Notes under the pieces: generated by a model
Seen by the model: the letters and a program-made list of their open reading frames with translations, nothing else
Told to the model about the DNA's origin: nothing
The model's database searches: none
In this document: in pieces, positions 35,653 to 44,576 of the stretch
How the letters are laid out: the number at the start of each line of letters is the position of its first letter
Position numbering within the stretch: position 1 is the stretch's first letter
Assembly: GCF_024449095.1 (NCBI RefSeq)
Contig: NZ_CP024628.1
Span: forward strand, 806,001-870,000
DNA from: Vibrio coralliilyticus
GTDB lineage: Bacteria > Pseudomonadota > Gammaproteobacteria > Enterobacterales > Vibrionaceae
Direction: 5' to 3'
DNA length: 64,000 bases
Program-made: the position numbers and the translations under genes

Positions 35653-37363
35653 TTAACATCTCTGAACTTTGAATAAGCTTCTCTGGTTTTAACCAGACCT
35701 GACTGAAATCAAACCAACCCAACGCGTTACATTTAGCATTCTGTAATGAGCCACATTGGTCTTTGCTGATACCCAACCAACAATGAAACATAGGGATAAT
35801 CTGCATTCGTTCAACTAGAGATTTACCTAAGTCTTTTGCTGGGAATGCACTATTTTCTTCTGCCTGCCACACCTCAACCAAGCCAGACCAATATTTGAAA
35901 TCTTCGGGTTTGCTTAATTGTTCAATATCGCTGTAGTTAAGCAACCATCCCGCTAGTCCATCTTCTCGGTTGTTGGCGATCCCCATAGGCTTAACCCAGA
36001 TATCAACATCATCAGCATCCGGTAAAGAAATGTCATACTTAATTAGCTCAACTTCAAGGTTGTCTTGCTTCAACAATGATTCGATGCATTTCACTAAGGT
36101 TGGAAACATAGGGTGCTGACCATGGTAAGCAATGGTCACCTTTCGATAAGAAGGTGGTGACGTGTAATGCCCTTGCCTAGTGTGGTGATACCAGCCCGGC
36201 TTTAGGCCATGTGCAGGCAATACACCAAGCTCCACAATCTTTTCTTGAGGAAGCTCCTGATAGAGATTTAGCGAACCAAGCCTATGACTAAAGTAATTGG
36301 CCCAATCGTCAGATTTCGCAAGGCCACTGCGCCTATTCAACAGCAAATAGGTGCACCCCGGGTCCAATTCAACCTCATCACTGTAGGTCCCTGTTTCTGG
36401 CTTAATCGGATTAGTCATACTTGGGAACACCATTGACGAGTGAATATCATCAATAACCCAAACTTCTACACGATCCATTAAAGGTCTGAAGCCAAAATAA
36501 CCATCAAAAGCCTGTAAAACAAGGCGTTTATCATCATTTTGAATTACCTTATAAGGGCCTGTCCCAATTGGGTTTAAATCATAATCTTCAGCCCTAGACT
36601 TTTTAGGTAACAAGACTTTTGCATCCGATTCGGACAATAATAGCGGTAAATGATAGTTATCTTTACTTAATAACACGTCAATCACAAAACGGCCTGGGCT
36701 TACCACGTCATGGATATGTGAATACAGATTTTTCTCTTTAAGCTCCAACAATGAGTCCACCACAATATTGGTGGTAAGCAAATCGCCATTGTGAAAACGG
36801 ACATTCGGCCTCAGATAAAAGCGCCAATGCCTTGGTGACAGCATTTCCCATGTGTGGGCAAGGTCTGGACAAAGTTTTTCGCTTTCATCTAAGCGTGTCA
36901 GGCCACTAAATATCTGACGTGCAATGTGCTGTTCTGAACGACGGACAGGTTTGGTAGGATTGAGCATTGACAGTGGACGATAATACGGTAAACGAAGAAC
37001 TTGCTGCCCTTCAAGTTGCTGGACACCTAAATAGCTCTCAACCACCTGCGCAAGTTTAGCTGAGTCTTGGTCAAGCACTTTCAGCGCCTGACCGATCTTA
37101 CCTTCCTCTAAATATCGACGAGCAAGATTTTCACTGACATCGGTTCGGCTTCGCTTGAAGTTGAGCTGAGAAAGTTTTCCGCGGCCTGGTGAGGGGTGCC
37201 ATTCTATCCAGCCCTCTTCTTCCATTTTATTTAGCACGATACGTGCATTACGGCGGGTACAAAAAAGGATCTCGGTAATTTCTTCAAGTTGAACACCACA
37301 ATCTTTGCCATTGTAATGCTCAAACAAGGTCTCGAACTGAACACGCAGTCTAGGGCTACTCAT
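35636..37363 (-). CDS. SgrR-family transcriptional regulator
   Basis: A 575-residue regulator. Residues 1-115 are the SgrR-type winged-helix DNA-binding domain (TEILFCTRRNARIVLNKMEEEGWIEWHPSPGRG), and residues about 165-500 a family-5 solute-binding domain (VRFHNGDLLTTNIVVDSL). In E. coli SgrR senses sugar-phosphate stress and activates the small RNA SgrS; whether this paralogue does so is unknown. No SgrS-like RNA was recognised nearby. The start has a poor ribosome binding site. A zinc-ribbon gene overlaps its end. Confidence 0.82.
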   Translation of the reverse strand: MSSPRLRVQFETLFEHYNGKDCGVQLEEITEILFCTRRNARIVLNKMEEEGWIEWHPSPGRGKLSQLNFKRSRTDVSENLARRYLEEGKIGQALKVLDQDSAKLAQVVESYLGVQQLEGQQVLRLPYYRPLSMLNPTKPVRRSEQHIARQIFSGLTRLDESEKLCPDLAHTWEMLSPRHWRFYLRPNVRFHNGDLLTTNIVVDSLLELKEKNLYSHIHDVVSPGRFVIDVLLSKDNYHLPLLLSESDAKVLLPKKSRAEDYDLNPIGTGPYKVIQNDDKRLVLQAFDGYFGFRPLMDRVEVWVIDDIHSSMVFPSMTNPIKPETGTYSDEVELDPGCTYLLLNRRSGLAKSDDWANYFSHRLGSLNLYQELPQEKIVELGVLPAHGLKPGWYHHTRQGHYTSPPSYRKVTIAYHGQHPMFPTLVKCIESLLKQDNLEVELIKYDISLPDADDVDIWVKPMGIANNREDGLAGWLLNYSDIEQLSKPEDFKYWSGLVEVWQAEENSAFPAKDLGKSLVERMQIIPMFHCWLGISKDQCGSLQNAKCNALGWFDFSQVWLKPEKLIQSSEMLNGQTE

Positions 37364-37438
37364 AAAGAGGAAATCTCATAGATTTATAACTGGGTTAAGT
37401 TTCCTTATTTAATTTAAAGAAGCAAGTGAGTTTTAGTG

Positions 37439-37672
37439 TTATTGAATGTCGATCCCGATTTCACTCGCGATTTCGGACAGTTGTTGTGCGTTATCCAATT
37501 TAATAGACCACTTTGTCTCCGAGCCATTTGCAGCAATAACATTGACACCTCGGCCTATGAGTTGAATCGCGTCGATTTGGGCAGAAAGAGTGATCATATG
37601 TTCCGAAGCGACCTTCACAACAATTTCATGCACCGTCACGATGATTTTTCCGCTTTTAAACTTAATGACCAT
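37439..37672 (-). CDS. DUF3389 family protein
   Basis: A 77-residue protein resembling the small DUF3389 family common in vibrios: VIKFKSGKIIVTVHEIVVKV at the start, then IQLIGRGVNVIAANG and WSIKLDNAQQL. Soluble, with no signal peptide; function unknown. Its ATG shares one base with the stop of the thioesterase gene (TAATG), so the two are translated as a coupled pair. Confidence 0.7.
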   Translation of the reverse strand: MVIKFKSGKIIVTVHEIVVKVASEHMITLSAQIDAIQLIGRGVNVIAANGSETKWSIKLDNAQQLSEIASEIGIDIQ

Positions 37673-38124
37673 TACTGGTTTACCTTAAGAGATTGCTTAG
37701 CGTTGCGTTTTTTCTTAACCGCAATAGTCAATCGGCTAGTACATACAAGCCTTTGGCGGTCATCAGTAATGTTAATTTGCCAAACTTGCGTCGATACACC
37801 GAGGTGAATCGGCTCTGCCCGGCCAATCACATAGCCTTCACGCATCGATCGAATATGGTTGGCATTAATATCCAAACCAACACAATACGCATCCTCATCA
37901 ACACAGAAATTGGCAGCAACAGAACCCAGAGTTTCCGCCAAAACCACTGAAGCCCCACCGTGAAGCATACCTAAAGGCTGGTGAGTGAAGTGACAGACAG
38001 GCATTGTCGCTTCAATGAAATCTTTTCCAACGTTGCTATAAATAATCTTGAGGTGATCTATCAAAGTGTTTTCAGACGTCGCATTGAGACGCTCAAGATC
38101 AATGGGTCGTTTCCAGATAGTCAT
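37672..38124 (-). CDS. Hotdog-fold thioesterase (PaaI/MenI-like)
   Basis: A 150-residue hotdog protein. The motif GMLHGGASVVLAETLGSVAANF (about 52-73) contains the catalytic Glu of the PaaI/YdiI group, and GLDINANHIRSMREGYVIGRAEPIHLG follows. Such enzymes hydrolyse acyl-CoA thioesters; YdiI-type members act on dihydroxynaphthoyl-CoA in menaquinone synthesis and on enterobactin intermediates. The exact substrate cannot be fixed. It is coupled to a DUF3389 gene. Confidence 0.85.
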   Translation of the reverse strand: MTIWKRPIDLERLNATSENTLIDHLKIIYSNVGKDFIEATMPVCHFTHQPLGMLHGGASVVLAETLGSVAANFCVDEDAYCVGLDINANHIRSMREGYVIGRAEPIHLGVSTQVWQINITDDRQRLVCTSRLTIAVKKKRNAKQSLKVNQ

Positions 38125-38208
38125 ATAGATTCTCGTAATGATTCGTTACAACGCATTGTAACCTAATGGTATGATTAGCAAAATAATAAGAGTGAAACGG
38201 AGTAATCC

Positions 38209-38997
38209 ATGCAAACATGGTTGAAACACACAACCCTAGCCGCCATCATAGGATTGGCCGCTTGTACCTCTTCACCCACAGGGCGCAATCAGTTACTGCT
38301 CTTCTCTGATAATGACATGAGTACGTTGGGCACCCAGTCTTTCGAGCAAATGAAGCAGCAACAGAAGATAAGTCAAGACTCAAAAATAAATGCCTACGTG
38401 CAATGTGTGGCTAAAGCCGTCACGAAGCAAGTACCGCAACAACCTGAGTTTAAGGAGTGGGAAGTGGTCGTATTTGACAGTGACCAAGTCAATGCTTTCG
38501 CTCTTCCTGGTGGCAAAATTGGCGTCTACACTGGCTTACTCAAAGTGGCAAAAAATGAAGACCAACTTGCCACTGTGATTGGTCACGAAATCGCTCATGT
38601 TCTCGCGGATCATAGTAATGAGCGTTTGTCCCAATCTCAGTTAGCAAATGCAGGATTACAAATCACCAGTATAGCTTTGGGCTCATCCGAATATGCCCAA
38701 TACCAAAGTGCAACAATGGCAGCGTTAGGGCTCGGTCTGCAATACGGAGTGTTACTCCCTTACGGTCGAACGCAAGAATCAGAAGCAGACTTGGTAGGGT
38801 TGGAAATCATGGCTAAAGCAGGTTTTGACCCTAACCAAAGCATCAGTTTGTGGCAGAACATGGCGAAAGCTTCCGGTGGAAGTCAGCCACCTGAGTTATT
38901 GTCTACTCACCCTTCACATGGAACTCGGATCCACGACTTGTCAGAAAAAATAAAAACACTACCAAACTACAACGTGAAAAAACCGAATTGTTCTTAA
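38209..38997 (+). CDS. M48-family zinc metallopeptidase lipoprotein
   Basis: A 262-residue protein with a lipobox (GLAAC, acylated at Cys19) and the M48 zinc motif HEIAH at about 125-129, with the third ligand in ESEADLVG. The layout matches small periplasmic LoiP/YcaL-type proteases anchored in the outer membrane that degrade misfolded membrane proteins. It is monocistronic, ending at a hairpin, and convergent with a site-2 protease gene. Confidence 0.9.
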   Translation: MQTWLKHTTLAAIIGLAACTSSPTGRNQLLLFSDNDMSTLGTQSFEQMKQQQKISQDSKINAYVQCVAKAVTKQVPQQPEFKEWEVVVFDSDQVNAFALPGGKIGVYTGLLKVAKNEDQLATVIGHEIAHVLADHSNERLSQSQLANAGLQITSIALGSSEYAQYQSATMAALGLGLQYGVLLPYGRTQESEADLVGLEIMAKAGFDPNQSISLWQNMAKASGGSQPPELLSTHPSHGTRIHDLSEKIKTLPNYNVKKPNCS

Positions 38998-39000
38998 AGT

Positions 39001-39024
39001 AATGGGGAGCTCGTACTCCCCATT
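39001..39024. terminator. Hairpin between two convergent protease genes
   Basis: Perfect 9-base arms AATGGGGAG and CTCCCCATT around CTCGTA, filling the 28-base gap between the M48 and M50 genes. The T tail is short on both sides. Confidence 0.75.
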
Positions 39025-39025
39025 C

Positions 39026-40108
39026 TTATGTTCCAAGAATCATCAGTGGTAAGCGCAGTAATTGGTCACCAGTACTCGCGAAATACCAAATGATCCCAAT
39101 CAATCCAGTCACTAACGCCAAGTACCATACCGCAGCGACGACTTGACCATAACGATCGAGCGGCAGCAAGTGACTGTGATGTCGACTACGCCACTCAATC
39201 ACGATTTCAAAAGTCCCTAAGGCAAGCAATAAGCCGAACAATGTCAGCCCTAGTGAATAACTCAGTGCAACCCCACCCAGTGCTGCAGCGGTACAGAGGA
39301 GAATCCCCATTAAGCTATTCATAGAAAAGCTAATGCTTTTTAAAATATGCCCACCATCAAGAGGTAATATTGGCAATAGGTTAAACAGGTTTAGAAATGC
39401 GTTAAATACAGCTAAACCGGCAAAGAACATCTCTCCCGTCACCCAATATAGTACTACCAGAATCAACGAGAGAACAAAGCCAAACATAGGCCCCATTATT
39501 GAAATGACTACATCTTGCCAACGTGTGTTGATCTTCTCATCACTGAGCGCCAAACCTCCTAGAAAAGGAACTAAATAGATACCTTTAGTCCTCATTCCAA
39601 AGTATTTCATCGCTTTAACGTGCCCATATTCATGGAAAATCAAGCAAGCAATTAACGCCAGTGCAAACTGGAAAGAAAACAGCCATGAGTATGCCGCGAG
39701 ACTGGCTGATGCAAGCGCTACCTTAATGAGTTTTGCGCTCTTAAAAGCTTTTACACCAAGTGACAATAGACCCAACAGGCTCCATTTTTTCTCTGGTTGT
39801 AGCGGAGTGAATGGTGTCTGCTTTTCAATATCCTTCGTATCTCGGCTTCCTTGAACGACAAGCTGGTCATTCAATATCGCTTTATATTCGATCAGGAACG
39901 GTTGCCATTCCAAAGAGGTTTCAAGTCGACAAATCAGTTCTTCTTCACCATTAAGCAATTTAAACTCGTGTGCAGACTTTTTACCACGCTCTGAATCTGC
40001 GTCCAGTTGAGAGACCAATTGATTGTCCCAAAAAAGTTGTTGCCAGCCAGCGAGGGAACCTTCTAAGCGCAAAGGCTTTCCCAAAAAATCAATAGAAAGC
40101 AGTTCCAA
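39026..40108 (-). CDS. Site-2 protease family (M50) intramembrane metalloprotease
   Basis: A 360-residue polytopic protein with a cytoplasmic N-terminal part, the membrane zinc motif HEYGH and the partner motif NLLPILPLDGGH, both needed for intramembrane cleavage. The frame extends to an ATG at 40213 without a ribosome site. The TTG at 40108 has AGGA 6 bases upstream and gives ELLSIDFLGKPLRLEGS, so this start is preferred. Site-2 proteases cut membrane-bound regulators; the substrate is unknown. It is convergent with the M48 gene. Confidence 0.75.
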   Translation of the reverse strand: MELLSIDFLGKPLRLEGSLAGWQQLFWDNQLVSQLDADSERGKKSAHEFKLLNGEEELICRLETSLEWQPFLIEYKAILNDQLVVQGSRDTKDIEKQTPFTPLQPEKKWSLLGLLSLGVKAFKSAKLIKVALASASLAAYSWLFSFQFALALIACLIFHEYGHVKAMKYFGMRTKGIYLVPFLGGLALSDEKINTRWQDVVISIMGPMFGFVLSLILVVLYWVTGEMFFAGLAVFNAFLNLFNLLPILPLDGGHILKSISFSMNSLMGILLCTAAALGGVALSYSLGLTLFGLLLALGTFEIVIEWRSRHHSHLLPLDRYGQVVAAVWYLALVTGLIGIIWYFASTGDQLLRLPLMILGT

Positions 40109-40342
40109 TGTTTGTCCTAGTAATTTGTTATATAAGCGGCGCCAATTATGCCAATTGTTAGACAAATGGCAAAGAAAACTCACAGATAATAGTGACACCG
40201 TCACACCTGCCATTCAGTTAAGATTAAAAAGTAACTCAATGACACCTTCTCTATACTCCTCTGTTCAATATCCCTTTATTTTCGATGGATAAAGTGGATA
40301 ATAGCGACCTTAATTAAGTCCTTATTAATATGTGAGTTCAAT

Positions 40343-40900
40343 ATGTCTTCTGAAGCGACCATGCTAGAGCGTTGTCAATCCAAATGTGAATTGTGCAGCG
40401 GTGATTCTCCACTGACAGCCTACGCTGTACCACCACATAGCCATGTTACTGTGGATCACGCCATTATGGTTTGCGAGAAATGTCTTGGCGAAATCGATGA
40501 CCCGAAAGACATCAACCACTGGCGCTGTTTGAATGACAGTATGTGGAGTCAAGTTCTAGGTGTACAAGTCACTGCATGGCGTCAGTTGACGCGCTTGAAC
40601 AGTGAAAGCTGGGCACAAGATGCGCTAGATATGATGTACATGGAAGAAGAGCAAATGAACTGGGCCATGATTGGTATGTCTGCCGATGACAAGCCTCTTG
40701 ACTGTAACGGCGTTGAGCTTAAAAAAGGTGACGACGTAACGGTTATCAAAGACCTACCTGTTAAAGGCACTAATCAAGTCATCAAGCAAGGTACCGTTAT
40801 TCGAGGTATCAGCATCGGCGACGATCCTAAGCTAGTTTCTGGTAAGGCAAACGGCGGCCAATCCATGTACGTTATCGCTGAATACTGCCGTAAAAAGTAA
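40343..40900 (+). CDS. PhnA-domain (YjdM-like) zinc protein
   Basis: A 185-residue protein. The N-terminal half is cysteine-rich (CQSKCELC, then VCEKCLGE), and the C-terminal 70 residues form the PhnA/YjdM domain (DCNGVELKKGDDVTVIKDLPVKG ... KQGTVIRGISI). E. coli YjdM is shorter (about 111), so this is a longer form with an added N-terminal zinc section. Despite its name the family has no proven phosphonate role. A strong terminator follows. Confidence 0.85.
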   Translation: MSSEATMLERCQSKCELCSGDSPLTAYAVPPHSHVTVDHAIMVCEKCLGEIDDPKDINHWRCLNDSMWSQVLGVQVTAWRQLTRLNSESWAQDALDMMYMEEEQMNWAMIGMSADDKPLDCNGVELKKGDDVTVIKDLPVKGTNQVIKQGTVIRGISIGDDPKLVSGKANGGQSMYVIAEYCRKK

Positions 40901-40922
40901 TTGTTACTTCATGATTACTCGG

Positions 40923-40945
40923 GGGCGCTATTCAGCGCCCTTTTT
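40923..40945 (+). terminator. Intrinsic terminator of the PhnA-domain gene
   Basis: Stem GGGCGC/GCGCCC with loop TATTCA followed by five T residues. Confidence 0.9.
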
Positions 40946-40993
40946 AGTCCATCTCAGTTTGAGATGCTCTCTCTGCATCACTAAGGACACCGC

Positions 40994-41779
40994 TTAGTTT
41001 GGTATCGCATAGTTTAACTTGCCTTCACGCTTTAACATCTCGTGATACTTTCCGGAATCTATCATTTTCTGGAACCCTGATTCACATTGTGCAAGGATTT
41101 CTTTGGCATTAGGAAAAGAGCGGGAAACCATCAAATGGAGTGAAGTTCCAGGGAAAGGTTCCGGTAGGACATCGAAGAGGTGCTGCGAATCAGGGAAAAG
41201 TTTCGCGATCCACTTCCATCCAGATTCAGGATCAGCAGGCAAATAGTCTATGCGACCTTTTTGAAGCAATCTAAACGCCCTCTCTTCCGTTTGAGCTAAA
41301 ACGTATTTCTGCCCCTGTTCATCAAACTGTTCTTTTATGTAATAACCAAGATAAGTACCTATGCGATAGGTCATTAACTTCTCAAGGCTAATAGGTTCAG
41401 TCTGAGGTACAGAAGGCCGGTAATAAAATATTCGTGGTGGGTTTGCAGATTGAGTTAAAGCAATCGAAAAATCTGCAAATTGTTTTCTCGCTTGAGTGAC
41501 TGCATAAGGGAATGCCGCAAAGGCTGACCCATGTTTGACCATAGTCTCTGCCCTTAGCCAAGGGACATAAGTTATGTTTATTTTCGTTCCTTCACTTTCA
41601 CACATCTCGATCACTAGATCGACAAAAAAGCCTTTTCCCTGGTTCTTTGATGCGTCAAGTACATAAGGGGGCCAAATATCAGTAACAAATGTAACTGTTT
41701 TTGCGTAAACTTCTTGGAGAGAAGAGACCAGCAGTAACAATAAAAGTGGCAGTTTTGCTAAACGGCTAAAATCGCCCAT
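40994..41779 (-). CDS. Periplasmic substrate-binding-like protein (SBP family 3)
   Basis: A 261-residue exported protein: signal peptide through YAKT, then TDIWPPYVLD and GKGFFVDLVIEMCE, the standard opening of family-3 binding proteins. As at 9530, no ABC permease is adjacent, so it is an orphan that may serve a sensor or a distant transporter. Ligand unknown. Confidence 0.78.
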   Translation of the reverse strand: MGDFSRLAKLPLLLLLLVSSLQEVYAKTVTFVTDIWPPYVLDASKNQGKGFFVDLVIEMCESEGTKINITYVPWLRAETMVKHGSAFAAFPYAVTQARKQFADFSIALTQSANPPRIFYYRPSVPQTEPISLEKLMTYRIGTYLGYYIKEQFDEQGQKYVLAQTEERAFRLLQKGRIDYLPADPESGWKWIAKLFPDSQHLFDVLPEPFPGTSLHLMVSRSFPNAKEILAQCESGFQKMIDSGKYHEMLKREGKLNYAIPN

Positions 41780-41869
41780 ATTAATGTCCTACTAATAAGC
41801 TCAACCTTTATACTTCTAGTACAAAAGTAGCAATACCTCAATCATGACACTGTAACATATAAATACGCG

Positions 41870-42568
41870 CTACTTTATTTCTCCCCCAACAGTCTGGATT
41901 CTCTCGAAGCTGCCTGGTTTTGTGACCCATGCAACAACAGCATCAATATCACGTAATTCATTAGTCAACTCAAAGCGCCATATTCCTGTATTTGAACGAC
42001 TCTGCTGACGCTCTTTAGCGATGAAGTCATGCTCGAGTGATTTACCCTTATTCTCACCGGCTTTCACAAGCGTTGTTCTGTTATTCGCTAAAAAGATGAT
42101 GGTCGCATCAAGGTAACCGGACTTATCGAAGCTTAGAGTAAACTGACTGCCCTTTCGGCTAAGTGTTAGCCTTTCAGCATTTCTTGGCTCTAGTGCTGGT
42201 AATTCTCGATTCAACCAGTTGAAAAAACCACGCCATTCTTTACCATCAACGATGAAGCCTGGCGTGTAAACACTGCCAACCACATCGTACGCTCGATACA
42301 ACCTTTGCAATTGCGAATATTCAGGCTTAGCAAAATCATCTTGCCAACCTAAGTAATCCCAATAATCAACGTGATAAGCAACGGGAATAATGTCTTTCCA
42401 AAGACGGTCGTCTTCTTCAAATTCCGACAAGTATTTGTCCGCAGGTGGGCAGCTGGAGCAGCCCTCAGATGTAAATAACTCTATTACTTGCGCAGGTTGA
42501 CCTTCGTGTGACCAGATTTGTCCACTAGATAGACTCGATACAAAAGATATTGCTAGTAATGGGTTCAT
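41870..42568 (-). CDS. DUF1223 secreted thioredoxin-like protein
   Basis: A 232-residue protein with a short signal peptide and the DUF1223 mark VIELFTSEGCSSCPPADKYL, in which the CxxC pair resembles a thioredoxin-like redox site. VAYHVDYWDYLGWQDDFA and TPGFIVDG follow, as in the family. Function is unproven; an oxidoreductase or metallo-chaperone role is possible. The frame opens at 42616, but the ATG at 42568 has GAGG 8 bases upstream and starts the signal peptide. Confidence 0.82.
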   Translation of the reverse strand: MNPLLAISFVSSLSSGQIWSHEGQPAQVIELFTSEGCSSCPPADKYLSEFEEDDRLWKDIIPVAYHVDYWDYLGWQDDFAKPEYSQLQRLYRAYDVVGSVYTPGFIVDGKEWRGFFNWLNRELPALEPRNAERLTLSRKGSQFTLSFDKSGYLDATIIFLANNRTTLVKAGENKGKSLEHDFIAKERQQSRSNTGIWRFELTNELRDIDAVVAWVTKPGSFERIQTVGGEIK

Positions 42569-42636
42569 AGACAGATCCTCTATTGTTCTACTGACTATGA
42601 CCGATGTTTCGGACACTCTATTTCATGAGGGAAAAC

Positions 42637-42672
42637 AAAAAAAGCGCTAGCATTTCTGCTAGCGCTTTTTTT
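42637..42672 (-). terminator. Strong intrinsic terminator of the 62-residue gene
   Basis: 16-base stem (42637-42652 with 42657-42672), GCGCTAGCA/TGCTAGCGC at its core and a TTTC loop, with A- and T-runs at the base giving symmetry on both strands. Confidence 0.92.
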
Positions 42673-42690
42673 GTTTTACGACTTGGTCAA

Positions 42691-42879
42691 TTAACGAGTT
42701 AGACCAATATCCTTTTGCATGTGGCCAGACATATCGCTCGCGTAGTAAGCGCGTGGCGTATCGTCTGTGAAAAGAATATCTAATAGGTGTGCAATCAATC
42801 CTTTGAAAGTAACCGAGTAGGTTTTTTTGTCCATAGAGATTGGAGCTTCGATAGTTCCGATGTGCATTGCCTGTGCCAT
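42691..42879 (-). CDS. Small protein (62 aa) with DUF1127-like C-terminal tail
   Basis: A 62-residue soluble protein. The end (MSGHMQKDIGLTR) resembles the conserved tail of DUF1127/YjiS-type small proteins, which bind RNA or affect motility and metabolism, but the N-terminal part differs. The start has AGAGAGG 5 bases upstream, and the gene is closed by a very strong terminator, suggesting robust expression. Function not known. Confidence 0.7.
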   Translation of the reverse strand: MAQAMHIGTIEAPISMDKKTYSVTFKGLIAHLLDILFTDDTPRAYYASDMSGHMQKDIGLTR

Positions 42880-43164
42880 GATTGCCTCTCTATAAATCGT
42901 GTAATTCGTTTCGATGGGGGAATATTAAGCAATTATTTATTGTTCAAAAAATGACAAATTTTATTATTTGAGATTAGTTTTTCTAATAAAACAACCTCTT
43001 AACATAAAAATTCAAATAAAATGCAAAACAACATCTAAATAGTGCATTTATATCCGAAAAATCTGCATTTTTTATTTTTAAAGCAATCATAAACATGCTT
43101 TAAGTCACAAATAATTTACAAGAAATACGTATAAAAAGGAGCAATTCGTCTCCGTTGAATTAGT

Positions 43165-44124
43165 TTATTTATCAATACTTATTTCGAGGGGGGTAGCCGT
43201 TTTTCTTTGTTTATGTACAGAAGCAACTATCGCCACCAGCATGGTGATCAATAATACAGCTAAGGATAATGGTGTCGGAATTTCCCACGGAGAACCCACC
43301 AACATCATCTTGACCCCGATGAAGATCATGATGAATGACAGAGCAGGTTTTAGGTAGATAAACTTATCCATCATCCCTTGCAGTACAAAATACAGCGAAC
43401 GCAACCCCAACAAAGCAAACACATTGGCCGCTAGCACTAAGAAAGGCTCCTGAGTAACTGCAAAAATGGCTGGTATCGAATCAAGTGCAAACATCACATC
43501 CATAAACGCAATCACGCCGATAACAATCGCCATTGGCGTCAATACACGTTTACCCTGCTCCACAACACTCAATGCATTACCACGAAAATCCGGCGTCACA
43601 CTTGCCCACTTTCTAATTAGCTTCTCAGGCAGGGGATTAATGCCCTCTTCAGCTTTATCCCTAGCAAGCTGAATACCAGTCCAAATCAGAAATAACGCAA
43701 ATATGTACAAGACCCAATGGTACTGTGCGAGCAATTGTGCACCAACTGCAATCATAATGGCACGTAATACAAGCGCCCCGATCACCCCCCATAGCAGTGC
43801 TCTTGGACGTAAATGTTCCGGAACCATGTACTGATGAAAAATAATGGCAAAAACGAACAGGTTATCAACACTCAAAGACTTCTCTAATAAATAACCAGTG
43901 ATAAATGATATGGTGGCTTTCTCTGCGCTATATTGGCTTCCCGGGGCGTATATATCCCAGAAGAAATAAATACTAACGGCAAAGGCAAACGCAAGCAGAA
44001 ACCAAAATACGCTCCATACAGCCGCTTTTTTAATACTGATATTACCGCCACGAGTCTGCCAAATATCCAATGCCACCATCGACAGTGTCAGCAAACCAAA
44101 ACCAAGATAAATTGATAGGGTCAT
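43165..44124 (-). CDS. TerC/Alx-family membrane protein, probable manganese exporter
   Basis: A 319-residue TerC-family protein with about nine membrane segments. Family motifs include LLEKSLSVDNLFVFAIIF (about 85-102) and FMDVMFALDSIPAIFAVT (about 205-222), whose acidic residues probably bind Mn(II). E. coli Alx exports manganese and responds to alkaline pH. The translation start has GGAGG 4 bases upstream, and this is buried in a hairpin (44129-44143), downstream of a probable yybP-ykoY aptamer. It is monocistronic, after the terminator of the 5'-nucleotidase transcript. Confidence 0.92.
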   Translation of the reverse strand: MTLSIYLGFGLLTLSMVALDIWQTRGGNISIKKAAVWSVFWFLLAFAFAVSIYFFWDIYAPGSQYSAEKATISFITGYLLEKSLSVDNLFVFAIIFHQYMVPEHLRPRALLWGVIGALVLRAIMIAVGAQLLAQYHWVLYIFALFLIWTGIQLARDKAEEGINPLPEKLIRKWASVTPDFRGNALSVVEQGKRVLTPMAIVIGVIAFMDVMFALDSIPAIFAVTQEPFLVLAANVFALLGLRSLYFVLQGMMDKFIYLKPALSFIMIFIGVKMMLVGSPWEIPTPLSLAVLLITMLVAIVASVHKQRKTATPLEISIDK

Positions 44125-44128
44125 TATA

Positions 44129-44330
44129 CCTCCAGAGCGGAGGGTTCAGAATTGTGCATGACTCTCCCACCGCAAACAAAACCAATCCAATGTATGGCTA
44201 CATTGGATACTTGATTGCGTTGGTCTCGTCGAAAAGCGCACTAAATGAATAGAGCGGCATTTATACTTACCGGATAGAACGACGTCTAACGAGATGACGA
44301 TAAGTAAACCAGAGGCGACTACTCCCCAAA
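44129..44330 (-). promoter_or_regulatory. Probable yybP-ykoY manganese riboswitch in the TerC leader
   Basis: On the minus strand the leader contains GGGGAGTAG (44319-44327) and, about 90 bases later, GACGAGACC (44222-44230), the two conserved segments of the yybP-ykoY aptamer as I know it. A 10-base hairpin (44185-44194 with 44199-44208) follows. A CCTCC-GCTCT-GGAGG hairpin (44129-44143) then pairs away the TerC ribosome binding site. This fits translational control as in E. coli alx. Confidence 0.8.
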
Positions 44331-44379
44331 CAGTGCGGATTGTATTCTGACGTTTAGGCTCCGTCTATAGCTAGAAACG

Positions 44380-44406
44380 AAAAAGGAGCCGATTTGACTC
44401 CTTTTT
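44380..44406 (-). terminator. Intrinsic terminator after the 5'-nucleotidase/small ORF transcript
   Basis: On the minus strand GGAG and CTCC plus flanking A/T pairs form a 9-base stem with a 9-base loop, then five T residues. It separates the small ORF from the riboswitch region. Confidence 0.75.
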
Positions 44407-44432
44407 TACATTACGCAGTAACTCTTGCTAAG

Positions 44433-44528
44433 TTATACTCCCCCAATAGGGAGAAAGTATACCAATGCAGACCAAACGCCTATCCAGCTAACCACGACAG
44501 CTACGTCGATCCAGTCTCTACTCCACAT
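44433..44528 (-). CDS. Short membrane protein gene (31 aa)
   Basis: The ATG at 44528 is preceded by GGAGGA at 5 bases, a near-ideal ribosome site. The 31-residue product begins MWSRDWID and continues as one hydrophobic helix rich in Val and Trp (VAVVVSWIGVWSALVYFLP). It starts 48 bases after the 5'-nucleotidase stop and precedes the transcript terminator, so it is probably the second gene of that operon. No family is recognised. Confidence 0.7.
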   Translation of the reverse strand: MWSRDWIDVAVVVSWIGVWSALVYFLPIGGV

Positions 44529-44576
44529 AGATTCCTCCGAGTAACATTTACTTACTCAATTAACTCAAAGGATTAA

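Noticed and set aside
44394..44576. 60-codon plus-strand frame opposite the small membrane protein gene
   Set aside because: No ribosome site; the minus-strand frame has an ideal one and a terminator.
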